Program-made: the position numbers and the translations under genes | The notes under the pieces: model-generated | What the model was told of the DNA's origin: nothing | Databases searched by the model: none | Seen by the model: the letters and a program-made list of their open reading frames with translations, nothing else | Assembly: GCF_900111745.1 (NCBI RefSeq) | Contig: NZ_FOIJ01000002.1 | Coordinates: 372,001-436,000, forward strand | Length of the DNA stretch: 64,000 nt | Direction: 5' to 3' | Source of the DNA: Stigmatella erecta | Lineage (GTDB): Bacteria > Myxococcota > Myxococcia > Myxococcales > Myxococcaceae | Shown here: positions 27,323 through 38,513 of the stretch, piece after piece | Numbering within the stretch: position 1 is the first letter of the stretch | How the letters are laid out: each line of letters opens with the position of its first letter

Positions 27323-28273
27323 TCAGGCCTTCAGGGAGGCCCCGAGCAAAATCCGCTCGCACAGCGCGGGGAAGTCGATGCCTCGACCCGCGGCGATCTT
27401 CGGCAACAAGCTGGTTTCCGTCATGCCCGGCAGCGTGTTGGTCTCCAGCACGAACACATCTCCTCCCTCGGTGACGATGACATCCGAGCGAGATGCCCCC
27501 TGGCATCCGAGCGCCCGGTGCGCGGCAAGGCACACCGCGTTCACGCGCTCATACTGATCTGCGGGCAGGGGTGCTGGGAAGAGGTAGTTCGTTCCGCTGC
27601 CCGCGGTGTACTTCGCCGTGTGGTCGTAGAATTCACGCGCGACGACCACCTCGATGACGCCCAGGGCCTCGTCATCCAGCACGGCGCCCTGCACCTCGCG
27701 CCCCCGGATGAACTGCTCCACCAGGAGCGTGCCCGCGTACTTCGACGCGTCGTCCACGGCGGCGAGGTAAGCCTCCTTCGTCTTGCACACGTGCACGCCC
27801 ACGCTGCTACCCTCGCGGCTGGGCTTGACGACCACGGGGAACGGGAAGGGCAGCGTGTCCGCCTCGGCCCGGGCGCTCGCCGCGTCGCGAAACGTCTTAT
27901 AAGGAGGCGTGGGGATGCCGTGGGTGCCGAAAATCCACTTGGCATAGACCTTGTCCATGCCCACCGCCGAGGCGAGCACGCCGCTGCCGGTGTAGGGGAT
28001 GAAGAGCGACTCGAGCAGCCCCTGGATGGCGCCGTCCTCCCCGTAGCGGCCATGGAGGGCCAGCCACGCCACGTCCACCTTCTCGGCGGCGAGGCGCGCG
28101 GCCACGTCCTTGCCCACGTCGATCTCCACCACGTCGTAGCCCAGCGAGCGCAGCGCCTTGGCGACCGCGGCCCCGGTGCGCAGGGACACCTCCCGCTCCG
28201 AGGACAGCCCTCCCAGCAGCACACCCACGCGCTTGGTCTTCAGCTCGGACTTGGACAGGACGCTCACGGTCAA
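27323..28273 (-). CDS. ddl: D-alanine--D-alanine ligase
   Basis: 316 residues. Ddl joins two D-Ala with ATP to make the dipeptide added by MurF. The N-terminal GVLLGGLSSEREVSLRTG, the ATP-grasp glycine-rich loop (KPSREGSSVGV), and the C-terminal metal-binding LETNTLPGMTETS are all conserved. The first codon is read as TTG at 28273, which overlaps the murB stop by 4 nt as in other junctions of the cluster; GTG at 28267 is an alternative. Confidence 0.95.
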   Translation of the reverse strand: MTVSVLSKSELKTKRVGVLLGGLSSEREVSLRTGAAVAKALRSLGYDVVEIDVGKDVAARLAAEKVDVAWLALHGRYGEDGAIQGLLESLFIPYTGSGVLASAVGMDKVYAKWIFGTHGIPTPPYKTFRDAASARAEADTLPFPFPVVVKPSREGSSVGVHVCKTKEAYLAAVDDASKYAGTLLVEQFIRGREVQGAVLDDEALGVIEVVVAREFYDHTAKYTAGSGTNYLFPAPLPADQYERVNAVCLAAHRALGCQGASRSDVIVTEGGDVFVLETNTLPGMTETSLLPKIAAGRGIDFPALCERILLGASLKA

Positions 28274-29198
28274 AACACTCCTACGCGCTTGACTTCGGGT
28301 TTGAGTTCGACGCCCTCCTGCTCCCGCACCCGTGTCTGCATCAGGGTGAGGAGCGAGAGCACGTCGTGGGCGGTGGCGCCGCCCAGGTTGACGATCCAGT
28401 TGGCGTGCAGCGGGGACACCTGCGCGCGCCCCAGAGTGTGGCCCTTCAGGTTCACCCGCTCAATCAGGCGTCCGGCGAAGTCGCCTGGCGGGTTGGTGAA
28501 GACACTGCCGAAGTTCGGCTGGCTCAGCGGCTGGGTGCGCTTGCGGTACCCCAGGTCCGTGTCCATCGCCTGCTTGGAGGCCACGACGTCGCCCTTGGGG
28601 AGCCGGAAGCGCACCCGGGTGACGATGCCGCCCGCGGGCAGCTCGGAGTGCCGGTAGGCATGGGGCACCTGGGCCTTCGTCAGCCACCCCACCCCGTCCG
28701 CGGTGGCCACCTCCACCGCCTCCAGCACCCGGAAGCACTCGCCGTTCTTCGTGCCGGCGTTCATCGCCACCGCGCCCCCGAGCGTGCCCGGAATGCCGGC
28801 GAGGAACTCGGCCCCCACCAGCCCCTGGGCCCGCATCAGGTTGATGAGCCGGACGATGGCCGCGCCCGCCCCGAGCGTAAGCCGCCCCTCCTCCCCGTCC
28901 ACCTCGGCCGTCTCCGGGAAGAGGTCCCCCGGCAGCCGCACGGTGATGCCGGGGATGCCGCCGTCGCCCACCAGCGTGTTCGCCCCGCCGCCCAGGACGG
29001 TGACGGGGGTGCCCTCGTCCCGGGCCCACTTCAAGAGGGCCACGAGCGCCCCGGGCGTGCGCGGACGGACGAGCGCCTCGGCCGGCCCGCCCACCCGGAT
29101 GCTGGTGAGGGGCGCCAGGGGCTCGTGGGCCTTCACCTCGCAGCCCTCCAGGAGCGCGAGCCGCTCCGGAAGGGGGGATGGGGGGCGCGGAACCATGC

Positions 29199-29202
<4 letters not shown>
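28270..29202 (-). CDS. murB: UDP-N-acetylenolpyruvoylglucosamine reductase MurB
   Basis: 310 residues from a GTG start that overlaps the murC stop by 4 nt. MurB reduces the enolpyruvyl group to give UDP-MurNAc, using FAD and NADPH. The FAD-binding N-terminus ([23 protein letters not shown]), [15 protein letters not shown] and the catalytic Ser segment GSVFTNP are present. The position inside an unbroken mur/fts run supports the assignment. Confidence 0.95.
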
Positions 29203-30622
<1,420 letters not shown>

Positions 30623-30626
<4 letters not shown>

Positions 30627-31774
30627 GGCTTGCTCGCTTTGGACGCCTTGGGCGCCGCATCCTGCGGCTCGCGCTCGCGGCCGGCCGCCCCGTAGGTCTG
30701 GACCATCAGGTCCACGCACACGTCCGCCAGCTCCTTGGAGGCCTCGGGCCGGCCCAGCAGGCCCGCCTTCTTCTCCATCTGCTTGAGCCGCATCGGCTCG
30801 CTCTTGAGCAGGCGGATCTGCTCGGCCAGCTTCTGCCCCGTCAGCTCCGCCTCGCGGAACATCACCGCCGCCCCGGCCTCCACCAGCGCCCGCGCGTTGA
30901 CGGCCTGGTGGTCATCCGTGGCGAAGGGGAACGGCACCAGGATGCTGGCCTTCTTGCAGACGGTCAGCTCCGCCAGGGTGGTGGCGCCCGCCCGGCACAC
31001 CACGAGGTCCGCGCGCGCATAGGCCGCGGACATGTCCTCGATGAACTCCACCACCTCGGCCTGGAAGCCCCGGTCCGCGTAGCCCTTGCGCACCCTCTCC
31101 ACGTCGTTCTTGCCCGTCTGGTGCACGAAGCGGATCTGCTCCTTCAGGTCCCCCAGGTGCTCCAGCGCGTCCACCATGCGCTGGTTGAGCCCCCGGGCGC
31201 CCAGGCTGCCGCCGAAGACAAGGACGGTGAAGTGCTCGTGCGCCACGTGCGAGCGCAGGTAGTTGTCCATCAGCTTGCGGCGGATGGGGTTGCCCACGAG
31301 CTGCACTTTCCCCTCGGGGAAGAAGCGCCGCGCCTCGTCGAAGGCGATGAACACCACCTTCACCAGCTTGCCGAGCACCTTGTTGGTGAGCCCGGGCAGC
31401 GCGTTCTGCTCCTGCACCGCGGTGGGGATGCCCAGCATCCACGCGGCCAGCACCACCGGCCCGCTGGCGTAGCCGCCCACGCCCACCACCACGTCCGGCT
31501 TGTGGCGGTTGAGGATGCGGAACGAGGCGAGCAGGGCCAGCGGCAGCGCCAGCAGCCCCTTGAGGAGCTGGAAGAAGCCCTTGCCCTTGAGCCCTTGCGC
31601 CTGGATGAACTCCAGCGGAAAGCCCGCCTGCGGCACCACGCGCGCCTCCAGGCCCCGCTCGGTGCCCACGAAGACGACCTGGTTGGCGTGGTGGCGCGTC
31701 ACCACCTCCTCCGCCAGGGCGATGCCTGGGAAGAGGTGCCCCCCCGTACCGCCGCCAGCGATGAGGACTTTCAC
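30623..31774 (-). CDS. murG: Lipid II-forming glycosyltransferase MurG
   Basis: 383 residues. MurG transfers GlcNAc from UDP-GlcNAc to lipid I on the inner face of the cytoplasmic membrane. The N-terminal [11 protein letters not shown] loop, [16 protein letters not shown], and the UDP-GlcNAc-binding [11 protein letters not shown] segment are clear. It overlaps ftsW upstream and murC downstream by 4 nt each. A Lys/Ala-rich C-terminal tail ([11 protein letters not shown]) extends beyond the usual family end. Confidence 0.96.
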
Positions 31775-32931
31775 GCCGCTACCTCCCGCATATCGCCGCC
31801 CGTACGGACGGCGCGGTTACTGGCCCCTTGGGCCCCCGTGCTCAGCGACAACAACACCCCGGCCGCCCCCATCAGCACCACCAGCGAGGTGCCTCCGTAG
31901 GAGACGAACGGCAGCGTCAACCCCTTGGTGGGCAAGAGCCCCATGGCCACGCACATGTTCACCGCCGCCTGGAAGGCGACGATGGAGGTGAGCCCCAGCC
32001 CCAGGTACGTGCCGAACGTCTCCGGCGCCGCCAGGCTCACGCGCACCCCGCGCCAGATGACGATGGCGTAGAGCGTCACCAGCAGCGCCACGCCGATGAG
32101 CCCCAGCTCCTCGCCGATGATGGCGAAGATGAAGTCCGTGTGCGCCTCGGGCAGGAAGAAGAGCTTCTGCCGCCCATCCCCCAGCCCCAGCCCCGTCAGC
32201 CCGCCGGAGCCGATGGACATGAGCGACTCGGCCACCTGGTAGCCGGTGTCGTGCCGGTGCGCCCACGGGTCCAGGAAGGCGAGCACGCGCTTCATGCGGT
32301 AGGGGCTCGTGGCGATGGCCACGTACGCCAGCGGCAGCGCCAGGAGCACCGAGCCCACCAGGTAGCTGAGCTTCGTCCCGGCCGCGAACAGCAGCACGAA
32401 CAGGAGGAAGACGAGCAGCACGCTGCTGCCGAAGTCCGGCTGGCGCATGCAGAGGGCCACCAGCACGCCGCACAGGGCCAGGTGGGGCAGGAAGCCCACG
32501 GAGAAGGTGGCCACCTTCTCGCGCTTCTTGGCCAGCGAGTAGGACAGGTAGACGACCCAGGCGAACTTGGCCACCTCCGCTGGCTGCAGGCCGAAGCCCG
32601 GGAAGCGGATCCACCGCCGCGCGCCGCCCGCCGTGGTGCCGATGCCCGGGATGAGCACCAGCACGAGCAGCACCAGCGTGACGAGCAGGAGCGGGTAGGC
32701 CAGGCGCGCCAGGCGGCGCCAGCCGACCTTCATCGCCACCGCCATGGCCACCACGCCCATGCCCGCGGCCATGAGCTGGCGCTTGAGGAAGTACAGGCTG
32801 TCGCCCAGCTTGTCCTGCGCGAGGATGGCGCTCGCCGAGTAGACCATCACCAGGCCCAGCGCCACGAGCGCCAGCACGGCGCACAGCAGGAGCGGATCGA
32901 ACCGCACGGGCGCGGCAGCGGATGTCTTCAT
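31771..32931 (-). CDS. ftsW: Septal peptidoglycan glycosyltransferase FtsW
   Basis: 386 residues, about ten membrane helices. FtsW is the SEDS-family polymerase that builds septal glycan strands from lipid II together with FtsI. SEDS signatures include YSASAILAQ near the N-terminus, GRQKLFFLPEAHTDFIFAI in the large loop, and LPFVSYGGTSLV near the C-terminus. The stop overlaps the murG start by 4 nt; murD ends upstream at 32942. Confidence 0.96.
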   Translation of the reverse strand: MKTSAAAPVRFDPLLLCAVLALVALGLVMVYSASAILAQDKLGDSLYFLKRQLMAAGMGVVAMAVAMKVGWRRLARLAYPLLLVTLVLLVLVLIPGIGTTAGGARRWIRFPGFGLQPAEVAKFAWVVYLSYSLAKKREKVATFSVGFLPHLALCGVLVALCMRQPDFGSSVLLVFLLFVLLFAAGTKLSYLVGSVLLALPLAYVAIATSPYRMKRVLAFLDPWAHRHDTGYQVAESLMSIGSGGLTGLGLGDGRQKLFFLPEAHTDFIFAIIGEELGLIGVALLVTLYAIVIWRGVRVSLAAPETFGTYLGLGLTSIVAFQAAVNMCVAMGLLPTKGLTLPFVSYGGTSLVVLMGAAGVLLSLSTGAQGASNRAVRTGGDMREVAA

Positions 32932-32941
32932 GCGCGGGGCC

Positions 32942-34306
32942 TCAGAGCGCCTTCACCAGGCGTTTGAACGTCTCGCCCCGGTCCTCGAAGTTCTTGAACT
33001 GATCGTACGACGCGCACGCGGGCGACAGCAGCACCGTGTCCCCCTCCCTCGCCAGCTCGCGTGCTCTCCGGACGGCCACGTCCAGGGTGCCGCAGGCCTG
33101 CACCGGGGCCACCCCCTGGTAGGCGGCGGCGAGCAGCTCCGCGTCCTGGCCGATGGTCAGCACGGCCTTCACCTTGCCCCGCCCCTCGTCCACCATGGGC
33201 TGGTAGGGCGCTCCCTTGCCCTTGCCGCCCGCGATGAGCAGCAGGTTTCCCGGAAAGGCGCGCAACGCCACCAGGACGGAATCCACGTTGGTGGCCTTGG
33301 AGTCGTTCACCCACTCCACCCCGTCTAGCACACGCACGCTCTCCAGCCGGTGCGGCAAGCCCGGGTAGCCCTCCAGCCCCGCCTGCACCGCCTCGCGCGG
33401 CACACCGCCCAGGCGGGCCAGCAACGTGGCGGCCATCGCGTTCTGGGCGTTGTGGGCCCCCCGCAGCGCCCGGTTCGTCAGCGTGTACGCCTCATTGAGG
33501 AAGTCCAGGCGGAAGCCCCCCTGCTGGGCGACGGCGAGCCCCTCCAGCTTCAGCGCGCCCACCGGCTTCCCCGTCACGCTGAACCCGTAGAGCGGCGCCT
33601 TCGCCTGGCGTGCCAGGCTCACCACGTCCGGGTCATCCACGTTCACCACCGCGAAGTCGCCCGCGGCCTGGTTGAGGAAGATGCGCGTCTTGGCCTGGCC
33701 GTAGGCCGCGTGGCTCTCGTACCGGTCGATGTGGTCCGGGGTGAGGTTGAGGAGGGCGGCGCCCCGGGCGCGCATCCCCTGAATGCCCTCGAGCTGGAAG
33801 CTGGAGAGCTCCACCACCAGCGCGTCCCAGCCGTCCGGCGTCAGGGCCGCCTCGGAGAACGGACGGCCCAGGTTGCCGCCCACGAACGTCCGGCCGCCGC
33901 CCCGGGCGAACAGCTCGCCGGTCAGCGCCGTGGTGGTGCTCTTGCCGTTGGTGCCGGTGATGCCGAACAGGGGCACCTTCGGGAGGAAGCGCCACGCCAG
34001 CTCGATCTCGCCCCAGATGGGCACGCCCGCCTCGCGCGCGGCCCGCAGCTCCGGCCGGGCCAGCGGCACACCGGGGCTCACCACGATGAGGCGCTGGGAC
34101 TCCAGGAGCCCCGGCGGCACCGGGCCGTGGACGAGCGTCACGCCCAGCGCCTGAAGCTCCCCCGCCACCGCGCCCAGCGCCGCCGCGTCCCGCTCGTCCA
34201 GCGCCGTCACCTGGGCGCCGTGCGCGCGCAGCAGCCGGATGGCCGCCACCCCACTCTTCGCCAGCCCGAATACCAGGACCTTCTGACCGGACAGCGAGAG
34301 CTCCAT
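32942..34306 (-). CDS. murD: UDP-N-acetylmuramoylalanine--D-glutamate ligase MurD
   Basis: 454 residues from ATG 34306. MurD adds D-Glu to UDP-MurNAc-L-Ala. The N-terminal VLVFGLAKSGVAAIRLL, the P-loop GTNGKSTTTAL, the ATP-binding NVDDPD region and the C-terminal SPACASYDQFKNFEDRG motif are diagnostic. The frame is open for 700 nt upstream inside mraY, but the start at MELSLSGQKVLVFG is the family start. It lies 17 nt behind mraY and 10 nt ahead of ftsW. Confidence 0.96.
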   Translation of the reverse strand: MELSLSGQKVLVFGLAKSGVAAIRLLRAHGAQVTALDERDAAALGAVAGELQALGVTLVHGPVPPGLLESQRLIVVSPGVPLARPELRAAREAGVPIWGEIELAWRFLPKVPLFGITGTNGKSTTTALTGELFARGGGRTFVGGNLGRPFSEAALTPDGWDALVVELSSFQLEGIQGMRARGAALLNLTPDHIDRYESHAAYGQAKTRIFLNQAAGDFAVVNVDDPDVVSLARQAKAPLYGFSVTGKPVGALKLEGLAVAQQGGFRLDFLNEAYTLTNRALRGAHNAQNAMAATLLARLGGVPREAVQAGLEGYPGLPHRLESVRVLDGVEWVNDSKATNVDSVLVALRAFPGNLLLIAGGKGKGAPYQPMVDEGRGKVKAVLTIGQDAELLAAAYQGVAPVQACGTLDVAVRRARELAREGDTVLLSPACASYDQFKNFEDRGETFKRLVKAL

Positions 34307-34323
34307 GGGACGCGGCTCCTGGC

Positions 34324-35502
34324 TTAGCGGAGTTTGAGGGACAGCAGCGCCACGCCGCCACACAGGATGGCGACGATCCAGAAACGGACGATGATCTTCG
34401 GCTCGGCCATGCCCTTGAGCTCGAAGTGGTGGTGCACGGGCGCCATGCGGAAGACGCGCTTGCCCGTCGTCTTGAAGGAGACGACCTGAATCATCACGCT
34501 CAGGATCTCCGCGAAGAAGATGCCGTGGATGATGGCGGACACCACCTCGTTCTTGGAGAGCACCGCGAGGCCGCCCAGCGCGCCGCCGAGCGCCAGCGAG
34601 CCCACGTCGCCCATGAACACGGAGGCCGGGTAGGTGTTGAACCAGAGAAACGCGATGCCCGCGCCCACGATGCTGGCGCAGAACACGGACAGCTCCGCGC
34701 CGCCCGGCACCTGGAGGATGCCCAGGTACTCGTAGAGCGGCTTGGCCACCACGCGCGACACGCCGTTCACCGTGGCCGAGTCCGCGATGTTCAGCGTGGT
34801 GCCCGCCACGTAGCAGAGCACCGCGAAGGTGGTGGCCGCGACGATGGTGGGCACGATGGCCAGGCCATCCAGGCCGTCCGTGAGGTTCACCGCGTTGGAG
34901 GTGCCCACCACGACGAACCAGCCGAACACCACGTAGAACCAGCCCAGGTCCGGGTTGAACCAGTGCGTGGGCACGAAGGGCAGCGTCAGCTTCGTGTTGA
35001 TGAGCAGCGAGGGGCCGAAGGAGCCATCCGGCTGCGTCCACGTGCACATCAGCCCGAAGACGGCCACGAGGTAGAAGAAGGTCTGCAGCGCCATCTTCTT
35101 GCGGCCCGCCAGGCCCTTCGAGTTGCGCTTGGACAGCTTCAGCCAGTCATCCAGGAAGCCGATGAAGCCGTAGCCGAAGGTGAGCAGCAACATCACCCAC
35201 ACCACCCGGCTCTTGAGGTCCGCGAACATCAGCGTCCCGCCGGCGATGCACAAGAGGATGAGCTGGCCGCCCATGGTGGGCGTGCCCTTCTTCTTCTGGT
35301 GCGTGTCGGGCGTGTCCTCGCGCACGTTGCTCTGGCCGTGCTGCTTCAGGCGCAGCCGGGCGATGAGCTTGGGGCCAATGAGCATCCCCAGCACCAGCGC
35401 GAACACCCCGGCCGCGACGATGCGGAAGGTGGGGTAGCGCAGGAAGTTGAGGAACCGGCCCGCCTCGGAGTCTTTGAGCCACTCATACAGCAGGAACAGC
35501 AC
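34324..35502 (-). CDS. mraY: Phospho-N-acetylmuramoyl-pentapeptide transferase MraY
   Basis: 392 residues, polytopic, from a GTG start whose first base is the last base of the murF TAG. MraY moves phospho-MurNAc-pentapeptide onto undecaprenyl phosphate to form lipid I. The signatures KKKGTPTMGG, NAVNLTDGLDGLA and the C-terminal APVHHHFELKG are all present. The length is slightly above the E. coli enzyme, mostly in an extra loop before the NAVNLTDG motif. Confidence 0.96.
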   Translation of the reverse strand: MLFLLYEWLKDSEAGRFLNFLRYPTFRIVAAGVFALVLGMLIGPKLIARLRLKQHGQSNVREDTPDTHQKKKGTPTMGGQLILLCIAGGTLMFADLKSRVVWVMLLLTFGYGFIGFLDDWLKLSKRNSKGLAGRKKMALQTFFYLVAVFGLMCTWTQPDGSFGPSLLINTKLTLPFVPTHWFNPDLGWFYVVFGWFVVVGTSNAVNLTDGLDGLAIVPTIVAATTFAVLCYVAGTTLNIADSATVNGVSRVVAKPLYEYLGILQVPGGAELSVFCASIVGAGIAFLWFNTYPASVFMGDVGSLALGGALGGLAVLSKNEVVSAIIHGIFFAEILSVMIQVVSFKTTGKRVFRMAPVHHHFELKGMAEPKIIVRFWIVAILCGGVALLSLKLR

Positions 35503-36905
35503 TAGTGAACTCCTCCGGGTGCCGCGGCGCCCGTGAGGGCCGCCACCACCCGCTCCAGACGCATGCCCCGGCTCGCCTTCACCAGGACCACATCCCCCAC
35601 CTTCAAACGGGCCTTCAGCCAGTCCACCAGCGCTCCGGGCTCCGTGAAGTGGGCCGTTGCCTCGCCCAGGCGGGAGGCCGCCTGAAAGCCCTTCTCCGAG
35701 CGCGGGCCGAAGAAGGCCACGAGCTGCGCCTTGCCGGCCGCCTGAGCCCCCAGCGCCGCGTGCTCTTCCAGCTCCCCTGGGCCCAGCTCCAGCATGTCCC
35801 CGAGCACCGCCACCGCGCGGCCTCCGGGCCCCACCAGGGTGCGCAGCGTGTCCAGCGCCGCCCCCATGGAGGCAGGGTTGGCGTTGTAGCAGTCATCCAC
35901 CACGGTGACGCCGTTCAGCCCGTCCACCACGTTGAGCCGCCGCGCGTACGGCCGCGCCGACTCCAGGCCGCGCACGCACTCCTCCGGCGAGTAGCCCAGC
36001 GCCAGCGCCAGGGCGAAGGCCCCGGTGGCATTGAGGGCGTTGTGCTCGCCGATGAAGTGCAGCCGCACCGCCCAGTCCTGTCCCCGGGTGCGCACCGTCA
36101 GCGCCAGCCCCTCGCGGCCCAGGGTTTCCACGCGCGCGAGGCGCACGTCCGCGCCCTCCGCGCGCCCGAAGGTGAGGCGCTTGCCCCGGCCTTTCGCGGC
36201 CTGCGCGGGGATGAGCGGATCATCCAGGTTCACCACCGCCACCGCCTCGGGCGGCAGCTCCCGGAACAGCTCCCCTTCCGCCTCGGCCACGCCCTCCAGG
36301 CTGCCCAGCCCCTCCAGGTGCTCCGGCTGCACCACGGTGATGAGGCCCGCCTGGGGCTGAATCACGCGCGTCAGCCGGGTGATTTCGCCCGGACGGTTCA
36401 TCCCGGCCTCGATGACGGCCGCGACGTGCGTGTCCTCCAGGCGCAGCAGCGTGAGCGGAACGCCCACCTCGTTGTTGAGGTTGCCCTCCGTCTTCAGCGC
36501 GGGCCCCCGCGTGGCGAGGATCGCGCCCACCATCTCCTTCGTCGTCGTCTTCCCGTTGGAGCCGCCCACCGCCCCCACCGGAATGCGGAAGCGCTCGCGG
36601 TGGAACCGGGCGAGGGCGCCCAGGGCCGCCAGCGTGTCCGGCACCTCGTACAGGGGAAAGTCCGCGGGCAGTGCCGGCAGCGCCTGCCCCGCGCGCACCA
36701 CCGCCCCCGCGGCGCCCCCCGCCTGGGCCTGCGCCAGGAAGGTGTGCGCATCGAAGCGCTCCCCCTGGAGCGCCACGAAGAGGCACCCCGGGGGCAGGGA
36801 GCGGGTGTCCGTGGAGAGGACCGGGTAGGCGGCGGGAGCGGCTCCCCCCCGCCGGTGGGCCCCGGTCGCCTTCAGCACGTCTGCGTCGGTGAATCGAGCG
36901 GCCAT
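35502..36905 (-). CDS. murF: UDP-MurNAc-tripeptide--D-Ala-D-Ala ligase MurF
   Basis: 467 residues. MurF adds D-Ala-D-Ala to UDP-MurNAc-tripeptide. An N-terminal uridine-binding domain (STDTRSLPPGCLFVALQGERFD) is followed by the P-loop GGSNGKTTTKEM, GMNRPGEI and DDCYNANPASM. It lies 34 nt behind murE and touches mraY by 1 nt. Confidence 0.96.
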   Translation of the reverse strand: MAARFTDADVLKATGAHRRGGAAPAAYPVLSTDTRSLPPGCLFVALQGERFDAHTFLAQAQAGGAAGAVVRAGQALPALPADFPLYEVPDTLAALGALARFHRERFRIPVGAVGGSNGKTTTKEMVGAILATRGPALKTEGNLNNEVGVPLTLLRLEDTHVAAVIEAGMNRPGEITRLTRVIQPQAGLITVVQPEHLEGLGSLEGVAEAEGELFRELPPEAVAVVNLDDPLIPAQAAKGRGKRLTFGRAEGADVRLARVETLGREGLALTVRTRGQDWAVRLHFIGEHNALNATGAFALALALGYSPEECVRGLESARPYARRLNVVDGLNGVTVVDDCYNANPASMGAALDTLRTLVGPGGRAVAVLGDMLELGPGELEEHAALGAQAAGKAQLVAFFGPRSEKGFQAASRLGEATAHFTEPGALVDWLKARLKVGDVVLVKASRGMRLERVVAALTGAAAPGGVH

Positions 36906-36939
36906 AAAGAGGATCCGGGGGGGCGATCCGGGGAACGGC

Positions 36940-38463
36940 TCAGGCCGGGGGACGGCTCGCCAGCGCCTTGGTCGCCGCCTCGCGGTCGTCGAACTGGCGC
37001 TTCTCGGTGCCGATGATCTGGTAGGTCTCGTGGCCCTTGCCCGCGACGAGCACCACGTCGTCCTCGCGCGCCATGCCCACGGCCGTCTCGATGGCGGCGC
37101 GGCGGTCCACGTCCACCAGGTAGCCCTTCTCGCCGCTCTTGGCCTTGCCCGCGGAGATGCGGCGCAGGCCGCCCTTCTCGAGGCCCGGCGTCACCTGGGC
37201 GATGATCTCCTCGGGGTCCTCGGTGCGCGGGTTGTCGCTGGTGACGACCACCAGGTCGGCGCCCTCGGCCGCCGCGGTGCCCATCAGCGGGCGCTTGCCC
37301 TTGTCACGGTCCCCGCCGCAGCCGAACACGACGATGACGCGGCCCTTGGCCAGCGTGCGCGAGGCCTCCAGCGCGCGCTTGAGCGCATCGTCCGTGTGCG
37401 CGTAGTCCACGAGCACCGCCGGCGCGGGGCCGGGCATGTAGTTCTCCACGCGCTCCATGCGGCCCGGCAGGCCGCCCATGCGCTCGATGCCCGTCTGCAC
37501 GTCCCGGCGCGCGATGCCCGCGCCCAGCGCCACACCGGCCGCCGCCAGGATGTTCTCCAGGTTGTGCGGGCCCACCAGGCGGCTCTTCACGGGGATGTCG
37601 CCCGCGGGCGTCTTCAGCGTGGCCTTGATGCCCTGCAGCGAGAAGGAGGCGTCCGCGGCGGAGATCTCCCCCGCGCCCGTGCGGCTGAACTTCCACGACA
37701 TGCGCTTCTGGCCGCGCAGCTCGTTGTAGATGCGCGAGGCGTAGGTGTCGTCCCCGTTCACCACGGCGACGCCGGTGGCCGAGAGGTTCTCGCCGAAGAG
37801 CCGGCGCTTGGCCTGGAAGTACTCCTCGATGTCCTTGTGGTAGTCGAGGTGGTCGCGCGACAGGTTGGTGAAGGCCGCGGCCTTGAAGGTCAGCCCGTGC
37901 ACGCGCTCCTGCACCAGGGCGTGGCTGGACACCTCCATCACCACTGTCTCCACGCCGGCATCCACCATCTCGCGGAAGATGCGGTGCAGCTCCAGCGGGT
38001 CCGGCGTGGTGTTGGCCGTCTCCACCACCTTGCCGCCAATCTTGTAGCCCAGCGTGCCGATGACGCCCGTGGAGGCGTACGCCGCGGTGCTGATGGCCTC
38101 CAGCAGGTACGCCGTCGTCGTCTTGCCGTTGGTGCCGGTGACGCCCAACAGGGTGAGCTGCTGCGCGGGCCGGCCGTAGAAGTTGGCCGCGATGAGGGCC
38201 AGGGCCTTGCGCGCGCTGCTGACCTTGAAGAAGGGCACCTGCGAGGAGCCCACCGGCTTCTCGGACACCACCGCCACCGCGCCGCGGGAGACCGCCTCGC
38301 CCACGTACTGGGCGCCGTCCTCCTTCGTGCCCGGAACCGCCACGAAGAGGTCGCCAGGCTTCACGCGGCGGGAGTCCTGCGTCACCCCCGTCACGTCGAC
38401 CGAGGAACGGCCGCCTGACACCTGCTCGGCACCACACCCTGCGAGGACATCCGTCAGCTTCAT
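36940..38463 (-). CDS. murE: UDP-MurNAc-tripeptide synthetase MurE
   Basis: 507 residues from ATG 38463. The P-loop is GTNGKTTTAYL. The segment SDNPRTEDP contains the DNPR motif found in MurE enzymes that add meso-diaminopimelate, so peptidoglycan should be of the mDAP type as in other Gram-negatives. The N-terminal VTQDSRRVKPGDLFVAVPG binds the uridine nucleotide. It lies 50 nt behind ftsI and 34 nt ahead of murF. Confidence 0.96.
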   Translation of the reverse strand: MKLTDVLAGCGAEQVSGGRSSVDVTGVTQDSRRVKPGDLFVAVPGTKEDGAQYVGEAVSRGAVAVVSEKPVGSSQVPFFKVSSARKALALIAANFYGRPAQQLTLLGVTGTNGKTTTAYLLEAISTAAYASTGVIGTLGYKIGGKVVETANTTPDPLELHRIFREMVDAGVETVVMEVSSHALVQERVHGLTFKAAAFTNLSRDHLDYHKDIEEYFQAKRRLFGENLSATGVAVVNGDDTYASRIYNELRGQKRMSWKFSRTGAGEISAADASFSLQGIKATLKTPAGDIPVKSRLVGPHNLENILAAAGVALGAGIARRDVQTGIERMGGLPGRMERVENYMPGPAPAVLVDYAHTDDALKRALEASRTLAKGRVIVVFGCGGDRDKGKRPLMGTAAAEGADLVVVTSDNPRTEDPEEIIAQVTPGLEKGGLRRISAGKAKSGEKGYLVDVDRRAAIETAVGMAREDDVVLVAGKGHETYQIIGTEKRQFDDREAATKALASRPPA

Positions 38464-38513
38464 CTTTTCCCCTTCACACGCACTACAAGCACGGGCCCCG
38501 GTCTGGTGCGGCC

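Noticed and set aside
27198-27533. N-terminal extension of ftsQ into the ddl gene
   Set aside because: It would add over 100 residues of low-complexity Arg/Gly-rich sequence overlapping ddl; the start at 27197 fits the family.
30627-30719. N-terminal extension of murC
   Set aside because: The frame is open, but the region lies inside murG, and the family start with ATGA overlap at 30626 is fully adequate.
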